64,000 nucleotides of DNA from Oscillospiraceae bacterium. GTDB lineage: Bacteria; Bacillota_A; Clostridia; Oscillospirales; Oscillospiraceae. Positions 56,611 through 64,000 of this stretch are shown in pieces. The stretch lies in the NCBI GenBank assembly GCA_017459865.1, contig JAFUCD010000008.1:1-64000 (forward strand), in the 5' to 3' direction. The position numbers were made by a program, and so were the translations under genes. Every line of letters begins with the position of its first letter. The stretch's first letter is position 1. Below the pieces are notes generated by a model. That model was not told the origin of the DNA, did not search any database, and saw only the letters and a list, made by a program, of their open reading frames with translations.

Positions 56611-57462
56611 ATGGATGCGCAGCAATATGAAAAACGCGGCTATCTGCTCGAGCCGTTTCGCCTGTTTCATCTGGACTCGGCGCTGACAGGAGACACGGAT
56701 TTTCATTTCCATGATTTTCACAAGCTGGTTTTCTTTCTCGACGGGAAGGGGACCTACTGCGTCGAGGGGCGCAACTATGTCCTGAAGCCGAACGACGTCG
56801 TGCTGGTGCGGCAGGGCATGATCCATCGCGCCTCGATCGACCCCGAGTCGCGCTATGAGCGCATCATCCTGTATATCTCGCCGGAGTTTTTGAAGCAGCA
56901 TTCGACGCAGACGACCGCGCTGGACCGGTGCTTTGATGACGCGGTGCGCCGCAAGAGCTATGTCATGCGCCCGGACCCGATGCAGCGCGAGAAGCTGATG
57001 CAGACGCTCCAGACGCTCGAGCGCACAGTCGGCGGCACGGCGTACGGACAGGATGTTTACGCCGCGCTCAGTCTGATGCAGCTGCTGATCGACCTCGGGC
57101 GCGGTCGCCGAACGGCGCACTATCACTATGCCGCCGCGCAGAACCAGGACGACAAGACCGTCGCGATCCTCGAATATATCAACGAGCATATCCTCGAGCA
57201 GCTGGACATCGACTCGATCGCCGATCGGTTTTATCTCAGCAAATATTATATGATGCGCCTCTTCCGCGAGGCGACCGGCTACACGATCCACAGCTACATC
57301 ACGGAGAAGCGCCTGTATCTCGCCCGCGCGCTGATCCGCTCCGGCGCGAACGCCTCCGAGGCGTGCTACGGCTGCGGCTATCAGGACTATTCCGCGTTCG
57401 CCCGCGCGTATAAAAAGCGCTTCGGCACCTCGCCCAGCCGGGGGATGGAGAGCGACGCATGA
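56611..57462 (+). CDS. AraC-family regulator with N-terminal cupin
   Basis: A 283-residue regulator. The N-terminal cupin-type sensor is visible (HFHDFHKLVFFLDGKGTYCV, VVLVRQGMIHRA) and the C-terminal domain has the AraC DNA-binding helices (LDIDSIADRFYLSKYYMMRL and SEACYGCGYQDYSAFARAYK). Start ATG 56611 follows AAGGAGGTG. It overlaps the transglutaminase-like gene by 4 bases; joint translation suggests that the second protein works in the same response. Confidence 0.88.
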   Translation: MDAQQYEKRGYLLEPFRLFHLDSALTGDTDFHFHDFHKLVFFLDGKGTYCVEGRNYVLKPNDVVLVRQGMIHRASIDPESRYERIILYISPEFLKQHSTQTTALDRCFDDAVRRKSYVMRPDPMQREKLMQTLQTLERTVGGTAYGQDVYAALSLMQLLIDLGRGRRTAHYHYAAAQNQDDKTVAILEYINEHILEQLDIDSIADRFYLSKYYMMRLFREATGYTIHSYITEKRLYLARALIRSGANASEACYGCGYQDYSAFARAYKKRFGTSPSRGMESDA

Positions 57463-58478
57463 GCCCGACCGCGTATTATTACAGCCGTATGGACCGCGGG
57501 ATGCAGGAGGCGTATCACGCGCTCGTCACGGGCATGTCGGACGTGCAGACCGCCATCCGCATCCCGCGTCTCGGGTCTGAGGCGCTCAGCACGCTCTTTT
57601 TTCAGCTGCGGCTCGACCACCCGGAGCTGTTCTTTGCCGTGGGCTATTCCTGCCGCGCGGCCTACAACGCGGACACCTGGGAGTTCCTGCCGGAATACAT
57701 GTTCCCCAAGGCGAAGATCCGCGAGCACCAGAAGGCGCTGCGCGCCCGCATCGAGCGGCTCACGCGCCCGATGCAGGGCATGACGCCGCCGGAGCGGGAG
57801 CGGTATATCCATGATTTCATATTGGAAAACGTGCGGTATGACAAGCTCGAAAAGCCGTATTCGCATGAGGTCAAAGGCCCGCTCACGAACGGCGTCGGCG
57901 TCTGTGAGGGCATCGCGAAGACGGTCAAGCTCCTGTGCGACGCGGTCGACCTGCCATGTATCATCGCGATCAGCGACCGCGACCGCGCAAACGGGGAGAA
58001 GTACCTCCACGCGTGGAACATCGTCACGATAAACGGTAAGCGCTACCATCTCGACGCGACGTTTGACAATACGCTCTCTAAAAACGGCGTGAAGCGCTAT
58101 GATTACTATAATCTCGATGATAAACGCATCTTCCGCGATCATCGCGCGCTGCTGTACCCCGTGCCGGAATGCACGGACGCGGACGGGTTTTTCTACCGGA
58201 CGGAGAAGCTTTCGTTTACAAAGCCCGAGGACGTGGAAAAGCGCGTCGACCAAATGTGCCGCAAGAAGCGGGAGACCTTTGTGTTCCATTGGCGCGGGGG
58301 CTATCTCACGCGCGATACGCTGTCTGATCTCTGTCAGCGCATCGCGCAGACGGCGGCGAAGCGGGACAGGGGCGTGGAGATCCATGTCAACTGGCCCCAG
58401 GCGGTCCTGCAGGTGCGATTCACGGACCAAAAGCCGATGACCGTCACCGACGAGGACGCCGGGGAGGATGTGCAGTAG
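57459..58478 (+). CDS. Transglutaminase-like superfamily protein
   Basis: A 339-residue protein of the papain-like transglutaminase superfamily. The catalytic residues are all present: Cys in GVGVCEGIAKTVKLL, His in KYLHAWNIVTI and Asp in YHLDATFDNTL. No signal peptide is seen, so it acts in the cytosol unless exported otherwise. Members act as proteases, amidases or cross-linkers. Its start codon ATG 57459 overlaps the AraC gene's end, a fixed pair. Confidence 0.85.
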   Translation: MSPTAYYYSRMDRGMQEAYHALVTGMSDVQTAIRIPRLGSEALSTLFFQLRLDHPELFFAVGYSCRAAYNADTWEFLPEYMFPKAKIREHQKALRARIERLTRPMQGMTPPERERYIHDFILENVRYDKLEKPYSHEVKGPLTNGVGVCEGIAKTVKLLCDAVDLPCIIAISDRDRANGEKYLHAWNIVTINGKRYHLDATFDNTLSKNGVKRYDYYNLDDKRIFRDHRALLYPVPECTDADGFFYRTEKLSFTKPEDVEKRVDQMCRKKRETFVFHWRGGYLTRDTLSDLCQRIAQTAAKRDRGVEIHVNWPQAVLQVRFTDQKPMTVTDEDAGEDVQ

Positions 58479-58486
58479 GGAAACGC

Positions 58487-58515
58487 TTGATGCGGCGTTT
58501 GTGTTGTGATAGAAT
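58487..58515 (+). promoter_or_regulatory. Promoter of the VbhA-Fic module
   Basis: TTGATG (58487-58492), 17-base spacer, TAGAAT (58510-58515). Confidence 0.6.
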
Positions 58516-58558
58516 CATGACCGGGAATCATGTTTTTGCGAGGATGGGAGGAGATCCT

Positions 58559-58738
58559 ATGAGTCGAGAAGAATCGATCAACAGGGCGATCTCAAACGCG
58601 GCGGCTTCCGTCGAGATGGAGGGGTATCGCATTGACGAAGACTGCAAGGAATGGTGCCGAAAGGTTCTGCTTCATGAGATGACGCACGAGGAATATCTGG
58701 AGCTGCTCCTGAAAAAAGCAGGGGTGATCGCATCGTGA
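58559..58738 (+). CDS. VbhA-like antitoxin
   Basis: A 59-residue helical protein. The inhibitory motif [S/T]xxxE[G/N] is present as SVEMEG (Ser17-Gly22), which in VbhA-type antitoxins inserts into the Fic active site and blocks productive ATP binding. The gene directly precedes and overlaps the Fic gene by 4 bases, as in type II toxin-antitoxin modules. Start ATG 58559 follows GGGAGGAG. Confidence 0.85.
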   Translation: MSREESINRAISNAAASVEMEGYRIDEDCKEWCRKVLLHEMTHEEYLELLLKKAGVIAS

Positions 58739-59337
58739 GTTACAGTCTGGACGCGATCACAGCCGACTGTTATCCTGACACGACCTGTCTGATCAATAAG
58801 TTGGATATCCGCGATGAAAAGCAGTTGGCGATCATAGAAGCCGGGATCACAATGCTGCGCGATTCTGAACTGTCAGAGCAGCCGATACAGGGCGCGTTTG
58901 ACTTTGCGCATTATCGAGCGATCCATAGATACCTGTTCGGGGAAATCTATGCTTGGGCAGGCGAGATACGAACCGTCAATATCTCCAAGAAAGGCACCCA
59001 TTTTGCGGAAGCCTCGGAAATCGAGGATGTTGCACAACACGCGTTTGAGCGGCTGCGTCAGAATGGTTATCTCCAAAACATGCGCTTCGATGCATTCGTA
59101 GAAAATATTGTGGATTTTTACGCCGTGATAAACGCACTTCATCCGTTCCGAGAGGGAAATGGCAGAACGCAGAGAGTGTTCTTTACTCAGCTGATCCGAA
59201 ACGCCGGGTATGACATCGATTTTTCCGCGATCGACCCGGATGAATTGATGATCGCAACGATTTACGCGGCAAACGGTGTGGAAGATCATTTGCGAAGGAT
59301 TTTCAGCGAGGCGATTCACAAGTATGACGTGGAATAG
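58735..59337 (+). CDS. Fic-domain toxin (AMPylase)
   Basis: A 200-residue Fic protein, start GTG 58735. The catalytic motif HPFREGNGRTQR is complete (His136), so it should transfer AMP from ATP to a Ser/Thr/Tyr of a target; VbhT- and FicT-type toxins modify DNA gyrase and topoisomerase IV. The flap region (KKGTHFAEASEIE) and alpha-inhibitory partner (preceding gene) fit class I Fic. AT content of this gene is higher than its neighbours, suggesting transfer. A third overlapping gene follows. Confidence 0.93.
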   Translation: MSYSLDAITADCYPDTTCLINKLDIRDEKQLAIIEAGITMLRDSELSEQPIQGAFDFAHYRAIHRYLFGEIYAWAGEIRTVNISKKGTHFAEASEIEDVAQHAFERLRQNGYLQNMRFDAFVENIVDFYAVINALHPFREGNGRTQRVFFTQLIRNAGYDIDFSAIDPDELMIATIYAANGVEDHLRRIFSEAIHKYDVE

Positions 59338-59929
59338 AAATGTTCGCCAATCTATTGGAATCGAGCTTCTCCGGCTCCGGCTGCGTTACGCGGAAAACAG
59401 AAGGACTGCTGCGCGCCACAGCCGGGAAAATGCAGAAGCGCTTTCGTTTCTGCGCAGCTTCCTTTCACATGTGGATACGGAAGCCGAGCCGAGCGAGGTG
59501 ATCTGCCGTGCCTGTGCGTCGCTCGGGAATATCGGGACGGAGGAAGACGCGCCCCTACTTGAGCGGCTGGCGAAATCCCGGAAGCGTGCCATCCGCGAAA
59601 GCGCGGTCTTCAATCTGCAGCGCATCCGGGCAAGGGATGGGAAGCTGGATTATGCGCAGTACGCGCGAAGACTCCGCGCCCAAAAGGTCGCAAATCGCGC
59701 GGTGTTCACGTTTGCCGATGGGGAGCGCTTCACGATTCGTTATCGGGGCGCGCGATACACGCTCGCGGGCGAAGTGTTTGCGACCGCGGACGAACTGCTG
59801 GATGCGGCGCTCTTTGACGGGAAAAGTCTCACAGAGCGCTGGAAGGAGACGCGATTCGTATCTGTCGACGGCTTTCATCCCGAAGACTGGTACATCCTCT
59901 TTGGTTCTCAACCCAATTTGTTTATGTAG
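59324..59929 (+). CDS. HEAT-repeat-like protein, third gene of the Fic module
   Basis: A 201-residue soluble protein, not previously recognised by me as a Fic partner. The middle (EVICRACASLGNIGTEEDAP, LLERLAKSRKRAIRESAVFN, LQRIRAR) reads as HEAT-type helical repeats; the C-terminal part (VFTFADGERFTIRYRGARYT, VDGFHPEDWYILFG) is a small beta domain. The ATG at 59324 overlaps the Fic stop by 14 bases and has GCGAGGCGA in front, so coupled translation is likely. It may be a target-binding or regulatory part of the module, or simply co-transcribed. It is followed by a terminator. Confidence 0.6.
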   Translation: MTWNRNVRQSIGIELLRLRLRYAENRRTAARHSRENAEALSFLRSFLSHVDTEAEPSEVICRACASLGNIGTEEDAPLLERLAKSRKRAIRESAVFNLQRIRARDGKLDYAQYARRLRAQKVANRAVFTFADGERFTIRYRGARYTLAGEVFATADELLDAALFDGKSLTERWKETRFVSVDGFHPEDWYILFGSQPNLFM

Positions 59930-59937
59930 AAACAAAA

Positions 59938-59974
59938 CCGGCGCAGCCGTTCCGATCTGGAGCGGCTGCGCCGG
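59938..59974 (+). terminator. Terminator after the Fic module
   Basis: CCGGCGCAGCCG and CGGCTGCGCCGG form a 12-bp stem; only a short AT run follows. Confidence 0.7.
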
Positions 59975-60000
59975 AATTTATATGGAATTCGGATCAGACT

Positions 60001-60023
60001 GTAGGGGCGGATATCATCCGCCC
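60001..60023. repeat. Dispersed palindromic repeat, copy 5
   Basis: GTAGGGGCGGATATC plus ATCCGCCC. It lies on one side of the variable-hairpin element copy B; a further copy is on the other side at 60221. Confidence 0.75.
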
Positions 60024-60060
60024 ATCAGACTGTAGACAAACCTATGCTGCTGATTAATGC

Positions 60061-60219
60061 CACAGAGCAGCGGGGAGCTCGAGGGGCAAGGCCGCCTCGA
60101 TTTCAATCCATTGTCGCCGCAATCTGTCTAAAAAAGTTTTGCTTTTTTAGACAGATTGCTGTTTGCGGAGCAAACATACTGGCGACTCGTCAGTGTGTCG
60201 ACACTTTGTCGACACACTG
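60061..60219 (-). repeat. Variable-hairpin element, copy B
   Basis: Same plan as copy A at 26318-26488, read on the minus strand: hairpin 1 at 60219-60191 (perfect 12-bp stem CAGTGTGTCGAC), linker with AGTCGCCAGTATG, small hairpin GTTTGC-TCC-GCAAAC, hairpin 2 at 60159-60119 (perfect 18-bp stem starting GCAATCTGTC), then the conserved tail GGCGACAATGGATT, TCGAGGCGGCC...CCTCGAG and CGCTGCTCTG. It is flanked on both sides by the GGGGCGG...CCGCCC repeat and would be the 3' region of the FMN-oxidase transcript. Confidence 0.7.
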
Positions 60220-60220
60220 A

Positions 60221-60240
60221 GGGGCGGATATCATCCGCCC
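60221..60240. repeat. Dispersed palindromic repeat, copy 6
   Basis: GGGGCGGATATCATCCGCCC, a perfect palindromic core without the GTA start. It lies between the FMN-oxidase stop and the variable-hairpin element. Confidence 0.75.
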
Positions 60241-60260
60241 AATATTATCTCTGGGCTTTT

Positions 60261-61286
60261 TTATTCGTCGAACATCGTCACGCAGTCGCGCGTGATCTCG
60301 CTGAGACTGTGCACGCCGCACATCGCCATGGTGTCCTTGAGCTCCGCGCCGAGCTTTTCGACGTAGGTCTTGACGCCCTCGTGTCCGCCGCCGTAGAGCA
60401 TCGTCACGAACGGACGTCCGATCAGCACCGCGTCCGCGCCGAGGGCGAGCGCCTTGAACACGTCCGTGCCGGTGCGGATGCCGCCGTCGACGAAGATCTT
60501 CATCCTGCCCTCGACCGCGTCCACGATCCCGGGCAGCACCTCGGCGGTGGAGGGTGTCATGCCCAGCACGCGCCCGCCGTGGTTCGAGACCACGATGCCG
60601 GCGGCGCCCGCCTCGAGTGCCTTCAGCGCGCCGCGCACGGTCATCACGCCCTTGACGATGAAGGGCAGACCCGCGTATTCCGCAATCTCGCGCAGCTCAT
60701 CGACCGTCTTGCTGCCGGCGGGCGGCGTCAGATTTTTCAGGAAGGGAAGACCCGCCGCGTCGATGTCCATCGCGATGAACGGGCAGCCGGAGGCCTTGGA
60801 TTTGTCGAGCTTTTCCTTCACGAGATCGACGTGCCACGGCTTCACGGTCGGGATGCCGACGCCGCCGCTCTCGCGGATCGCGTCGGTCGCACCGTCGAAC
60901 ACCGCGGGGTTCTGTCCGTCGCCGGTGAAGGCGGCGATCCCGGCGTCGGCGCACGCGGGCACGAGCACGCGGTTGTAGCCGAGGTCGTCATACTTGTCGC
61001 CGTAGTGCAGCTTCATCGCGCCGACCGGAGCGGCGAAGAACGGATAGCGATACGTCTTGCCGAACAGCTCCAGCGTCGTGTCCACGGGGACGTTTTCGCA
61101 GATCGTGTCCATGTTCACGCACACGGACTGCCATTTTTCATAGTTGCGCTGGAAACCGCTGCCGGGACCCTTCGCGCCGGGACCGGGCACGGTGTTGCCG
61201 CAGGCCTTGCCGTTGCAGACGGGACACGCCTTGCAGAACGGACCGATGCAGTCGCGCGCGTTTTCTAAAATTTCTTTATATTCCAT
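60261..61286 (-). CDS. FMN-dependent alpha-hydroxy-acid oxidase/dehydrogenase
   Basis: A 341-residue TIM-barrel flavoenzyme of the LldD/glycolate-oxidase family. FMN and substrate motifs are VVSNHGGRVLGMTPST (catalytic His) and FVDGGIRTGTDVFKALALGA, ending in DAVLIGRP. An unusual Cys-rich N-terminus (CIGPFCKACPVCNGKACGN, Cys13 to Cys29) precedes the barrel and may bind a metal or an Fe-S cluster, which in anaerobes suggests electron transfer other than to oxygen. The substrate is likely a 2-hydroxy acid such as lactate, not proven. Start ATG 61286 follows GGGAGGAAT. Confidence 0.85.
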   Translation of the reverse strand: MEYKEILENARDCIGPFCKACPVCNGKACGNTVPGPGAKGPGSGFQRNYEKWQSVCVNMDTICENVPVDTTLELFGKTYRYPFFAAPVGAMKLHYGDKYDDLGYNRVLVPACADAGIAAFTGDGQNPAVFDGATDAIRESGGVGIPTVKPWHVDLVKEKLDKSKASGCPFIAMDIDAAGLPFLKNLTPPAGSKTVDELREIAEYAGLPFIVKGVMTVRGALKALEAGAAGIVVSNHGGRVLGMTPSTAEVLPGIVDAVEGRMKIFVDGGIRTGTDVFKALALGADAVLIGRPFVTMLYGGGHEGVKTYVEKLGAELKDTMAMCGVHSLSEITRDCVTMFDE

Positions 61287-61317
61287 TGGTGATTCCTCCC
61301 GGATCGTAGTTGTTTCC

Positions 61318-61346
61318 AGTATGCCATTAGTTGTCGAAAAAGTCAA
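61318..61346 (-). promoter_or_regulatory. Promoter of the FMN-oxidase gene
   Basis: Minus strand TTGACT (61346-61341), 17-base spacer, CATACT (61323-61318). Confidence 0.65.
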
Positions 61347-61364
61347 TGGGAAGGCGGGCGCGCA

Positions 61365-61432
61365 CGGCGGGGCACAGGTCCCCGCCCAACGGCGGCGTTC
61401 GTAGGGGACGGCGTCCTCGGCGTCCCGTCCCG
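61365..61432. repeat. Dispersed repeat variants, copy 7
   Basis: GGCGGGG-CACA-GGTCCCCGCC (about 61366-61386) followed by GTAGGGGACGGCG...CGTCCCGTCCCGCG (61401-61432). Both are stem-loops with the family's GC arms but different loop letters. Confidence 0.6.
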
Positions 61433-61457
61433 CGTACACCGCCGCACCGCATTGCTC

Positions 61458-62339
61458 TCAAACCCCGGTTCCGTCAAATTTCGGGATCATTGCCATGCCC
61501 GACGCCTCTCGCTCCTGATAGAAGCCGTGCTCGATCGGGCTGTCGATGAGATACTTGTACAGCGCGCGGTCGAGGGCGGGGGAGACCGGCTGCCGCAGCT
61601 CCGGAAACCGCCGCAGATCGCCCATCGGCGTGTATTGGCTCATGAGACTGAACAGCACGTCGCCGGGGCGAAATTCCTCCGACACCCAGTCGATCACGCG
61701 CTTCGTGTTCTGCCCCTGCCGGGGGAGGATCAGATGCCGGATCAGTACGCCCGAACGGAGCATACCGTCGCCGTCAAGCTCAAATGCCCCCCGCTGGCGA
61801 AACATCTCCCGGATCGCGGCCTGCGCGACCTCGGGATAGTCCGGCGCGCCGGAATATTTCGCTGCGAGCGCCCCGTCGAGATATTTTAGATCCGGCAGGT
61901 ACACATGCACCAGACCCTCGAGCATTTTGAGTGTCTCAACGGATTCATAGCCCGACGAGTTCCACACGACCGGGATGCCGAGGTCGAGCCCCTCCAGCGC
62001 TGCGACGACCGGACGGACATAGTGGCTCGCCGTGACGAGATTGATATTGTGCACGCCCTGATCGCGCAGCTCCTTGAAGATGTCGCGCAGGCGCGAGACC
62101 GTGATCTCCTTGCCCTGCCTTGCGCGGCTCAGTCCGTAGTTCTGGCAGAACACGCACCGCAGTGTGCATCCGGCGAAGAACACCGCGCCGCTGCCGCGCG
62201 TACCGGAGATGCACGGCTCCTCGCCGAAGTGCGGCGCCGCGCGCGCCACGACCGGGTTTTCCGGCACGCCGCAGAAGCCGCGCTGCCCACCGGCGCGGTC
62301 GACGCCGCACCGCCTCGGACAGGCGTTACAGATCAGCAT
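61458..62339 (-). CDS. Radical SAM protein, PflX/COG1313-like
   Basis: A 293-residue radical SAM enzyme. The cluster motif Cys58-x3-Cys-x2-Cys (GCTLRCVFCQNYG) is complete, and an extra N-terminal Cys set (Cys4, Cys7, Cys11, Cys23; NACPRRCGVDRAGGQRGFCG) marks the PflX-type family related to pyruvate formate-lyase activases. Its own substrate is unknown. No glycyl-radical enzyme is nearby. Start ATG 62339 has GGGGAAGGGGG 8 bases away. It is a single-gene unit. Confidence 0.87.
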   Translation of the reverse strand: MLICNACPRRCGVDRAGGQRGFCGVPENPVVARAAPHFGEEPCISGTRGSGAVFFAGCTLRCVFCQNYGLSRARQGKEITVSRLRDIFKELRDQGVHNINLVTASHYVRPVVAALEGLDLGIPVVWNSSGYESVETLKMLEGLVHVYLPDLKYLDGALAAKYSGAPDYPEVAQAAIREMFRQRGAFELDGDGMLRSGVLIRHLILPRQGQNTKRVIDWVSEEFRPGDVLFSLMSQYTPMGDLRRFPELRQPVSPALDRALYKYLIDSPIEHGFYQEREASGMAMIPKFDGTGV

Positions 62340-62382
62340 ATCTGAAACCCCCTTCCCCTAAATATTGTGTTATGTTAAGGGC

Positions 62383-62411
62383 ATTATAGCGTTTTTTGGC
62401 AAGATGTGCAA
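62383..62411 (-). promoter_or_regulatory. Promoter of the radical SAM gene
   Basis: Minus strand TTGCAC (62411-62406), 17-base spacer, TATAAT (62388-62383). Confidence 0.7.
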
Positions 62412-62462
62412 TCCATGCCCGCTCAGAAACGAAAATTTCTACCAATTTGAATGTGAATTTGA

Positions 62463-62491
62463 TTGAAAAATAACGCAATTCAAGGTAGAAT
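62463..62491 (+). promoter_or_regulatory. Promoter of trmL-pgk
   Basis: TTGAAA (62463-62468), 17-base spacer, TAGAAT (62486-62491). Confidence 0.65.
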
Positions 62492-62523
62492 AAAAAGGTA
62501 AATCAGCAAGGAAGGATTTGGCT

Positions 62524-63018
62524 ATGATCGACATCGTTTTGGTCGAGCCGGAGATCCCGAACAACACCGGGGCGATCGCCCGCACCTGTGCCTGCACGGG
62601 CGCACGGCTGCATCTGGTCAAGCCCCTCGGCTTCGACATCTCCGACAAGGCCGTCAAGCGCGCGGGACTGGACTATTGGCATCTGGTCGACATTTCCGTC
62701 TATGAGAATATCGACGAATATTTTGCCAAAAATGGGGATGAGGGCCTGTGGCTGCTCACCACCAAGGCAGACCGCAGCTATTACGAGGCCGATCTCTCCG
62801 TGGAGAACGTGACGCTCATGTTCGGCAAGGAGACGAAGGGCCTCCCCGAGGAGCTGCGCATGCGTTACGCCGACCACTGTCTGCGCATCCCGATGCGCAG
62901 AGAGGCGCGGAGCCTGAATCTCTCCAACGCTGCGGCGATCCTCTGCTACGAAACGCTTCGTCAGCAGGGCGCGCTGGATACCATCCACCTGCAGACTGCA
63001 GGCGGGAAACCTGTTTGA
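62524..63018 (+). CDS. trmL: tRNA (cytidine/uridine(34)-2'-O)-methyltransferase
   Basis: A 164-residue SPOUT enzyme that methylates the wobble nucleoside of tRNA-Leu. The trefoil-knot motifs are clear: VLVEPEIPNNTGAIARTC, LMFGKETKGLP and IPMRREARSLNLSNAAAILCYE. Length is usual for TrmL. Start ATG 62524; the ribosome site is AAGGAAGG. The pgk gene follows after 47 bases on the same strand with no clear promoter between, so read-through is likely. Confidence 0.95.
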   Translation: MIDIVLVEPEIPNNTGAIARTCACTGARLHLVKPLGFDISDKAVKRAGLDYWHLVDISVYENIDEYFAKNGDEGLWLLTTKADRSYYEADLSVENVTLMFGKETKGLPEELRMRYADHCLRIPMRREARSLNLSNAAAILCYETLRQQGALDTIHLQTAGGKPV

Positions 63019-63065
63019 CAGACCTCTGCGCATGTGCGCGGAAATTCTACTGAGGAGGAAAAACC

Positions 63066-64000
63066 ATGAATTACAACAAGATGACGGTCACCGACGCCGA
63101 TGTGAAGGGCAAGAAGGTACTGCTCCGCTGCGATTTCAACGTGCCGCAGGACAAGGCGACCGGCGAGATCACGAGCGACAAGCGCATCGTGGCCGCGCTG
63201 CCCACCATTCAGTATCTGCTCGAGCAGGGCGCGGCGGTCATCGCCTGCTCCCACCTCGGCAAGCCCAAGGGCACCTGGAAGGAGAGCCTGACGCTCGCGC
63301 CGGTCGCCAAGCGCCTGAGTGAGCTGCTGGGTCAGGAGGTCATCTTTGCCAAGGATATCATCGGCGAGGACGCCAAGGCCAAGGCCGCCGCCCTGCAGCC
63401 GGGTCAGATCATGCTGCTGGAGAACCTGCGCTTCGACATCGGTGAGGAGAAGAACAACCCCGAGTTTGCCAAGGAGCTGGCTTCCATGGCGGAGGTGTTC
63501 GTGTCTGACGCTTTCGGCACGGTGCACCGCGCCCACGCCTCCACCGCCGGCGTCGCTGCCTATCTGCCCGCCTACTCCGGCATGCTGGTCGAAAAAGAGC
63601 TCTCCATCATGGGCAAGGCGCTCGACGACCCGAAGCGCCCCTTCGTCGCCATCCTCGGCGGCGCTAAGGTCTCCAGCAAGATCGGCGTTATCAACAACCT
63701 GCTCGAGAAGGCCGACACCATCATCATCGGCGGCGGCATGAGCTACACCTTCCAGAAGGCACAGGGCTATGAGGTCGGCAACTCTCTGCTCGAGAGCGAC
63801 TGGCTGGATTACTCCCTCGAGATGATCCGGAAGGCGAAGGACAAGGGCGTGAAGCTGCTCCTGCCCGTCGATACCGTCGTCGGCAAGGAATTCGACGCCG
63901 ATACCGAGCGTCAGGTCGTCGACGCCGACAAGATGCCCGCCGACTGGGAGGGCATGGACATCGGCCCCAAGACGATCGCGCTGTTCTCCGACGCCGTCAA
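63066..64000 (+). CDS. pgk: Phosphoglycerate kinase (5' part, cut by the window end)
   Basis: The first 311 codons of glycolytic phosphoglycerate kinase, which makes ATP from 1,3-bisphosphoglycerate. Substrate-binding motifs are [20 protein letters not shown] and [10 protein letters not shown], and [18 protein letters not shown]; the nucleotide-domain block [20 protein letters not shown] follows. The frame is open at 64000, where about 80-100 residues are still expected. Start ATG 63066 has GAGGAGGAAA. Codon use is strongly biased, as expected for a highly expressed gene. Confidence 0.97.
   Translation, partial: MNYNKMTVTDADVKGKKVLLRCDFNVPQDKATGEITSDKRIVAALPTIQYLLEQGAAVIACSHLGKPKGTWKESLTLAPVAKRLSELLGQEVIFAKDIIGEDAKAKAAALQPGQIMLLENLRFDIGEEKNNPEFAKELASMAEVFVSDAFGTVHRAHASTAGVAAYLPAYSGMLVEKELSIMGKALDDPKRPFVAILGGAKVSSKIGVINNLLEKADTIIIGGGMSYTFQKAQGYEVGNSLLESDWLDYSLEMIRKAKDKGVKLLLPVDTVVGKEFDADTERQVVDADKMPADWEGMDIGPKTIALFSDAV

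Noticed and set aside
58735..59929. Integrated phage or transposon carrying the Fic module
   Set aside because: No integrase, transposase, or terminal repeats bound to the module were found; only composition differs.

Overview
The window is a GC-rich, gene-dense stretch of a low-redundancy chromosome that looks like a spore-forming Clostridia member of the Oscillospiraceae/Oscillospirales type. The evidence is a canonical sporulation sigma factor G, a YlmC/YmxH-type protein, S-layer-homology (SLH) surface proteins, Clostridia-style small genes (DUF951, DUF975, FeoB-associated Cys-rich protein), TTG/GTG starts behind strong GGAGG ribosome sites, and sigma-A promoters with almost invariable 17-base spacers. 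Intergenic gaps carry short palindromic repeats of a GTAGGGGCGG...CCGCCC type. No prophage, insertion sequence, CRISPR array or rRNA operon was seen.

Layout. 1-9 kb: HD phosphohydrolase, DNA polymerase IV, a KaiC-like/PPDK-N ATP-binding protein with a zinc-ribbon membrane protein, a cupin-MFS pair, and an ECF sigma/membrane partner pair. 9.4-18.7 kb: tRNA-Arg, a proline-rich repeat protein, an aminotransferase, a FeoA-FeoB iron transporter divergent from a TetR regulator, a FabG-like reductase, a kinase-less PASTA protein, NAD(P)HX dehydratase, tRNA-Leu and a DUF975 protein. 18.8-26.2 kb: Rrf2 regulator, RodA-type SEDS protein divergent from tsaE-tsaB-upp, a DEDD exonuclease, then two unknown genes leading into cstA. 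26.3-49.2 kb is the surface and accessory part: a heptad-repeat membrane protein, a secreted adhesin-like protein, a macro-domain protein followed by a VWA protein, a CAP/SLH protein, NUDIX, an AbrB-ABC transporter operon divergent from galM, an AraC regulator, a giant surface protein (about 2,100 aa) with FMN-binding-like and VWA domains and a (DTP)19 tract, a small Cys-bearing protein directly behind it, a nitrilase, a GEK1/DtdA-type D-aminoacyl-tRNA deacylase and a second SLH protein. 49.2-64 kb: trmO-nth, rarA-DUF951-ferredoxin/nitroreductase, rpsB-tsf, ylmC, sigG, an AraC/transglutaminase pair, a VbhA-Fic-HEAT module, an FMN-dependent alpha-hydroxyacid oxidase, a PflX-like radical SAM protein, trmL and the first part of pgk.

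The most unusual feature is not a protein. Two distant copies (about 26318-26488 on + and 60061-60219 on -) of an element of roughly 160-170 bases share conserved linkers but carry different perfect hairpins in the same two positions, including an 18-bp stem in each copy whose inner 14 bp differ yet remain fully paired. That is the pattern expected of a structured RNA or structure-dependent mobile element. Other points of interest are the candidate flavinylated giant surface protein, the three-gene Fic module, the macro/VWA pair with an inverted repeat covering the ribosome site, and a D-aminoacyl-tRNA deacylase family that is uncommon in bacteria.

Starts were chosen by ribosome-binding-site spacing; where two starts are credible this is said in the entry. 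All functional names come from recognising motifs by eye, not from database searches.
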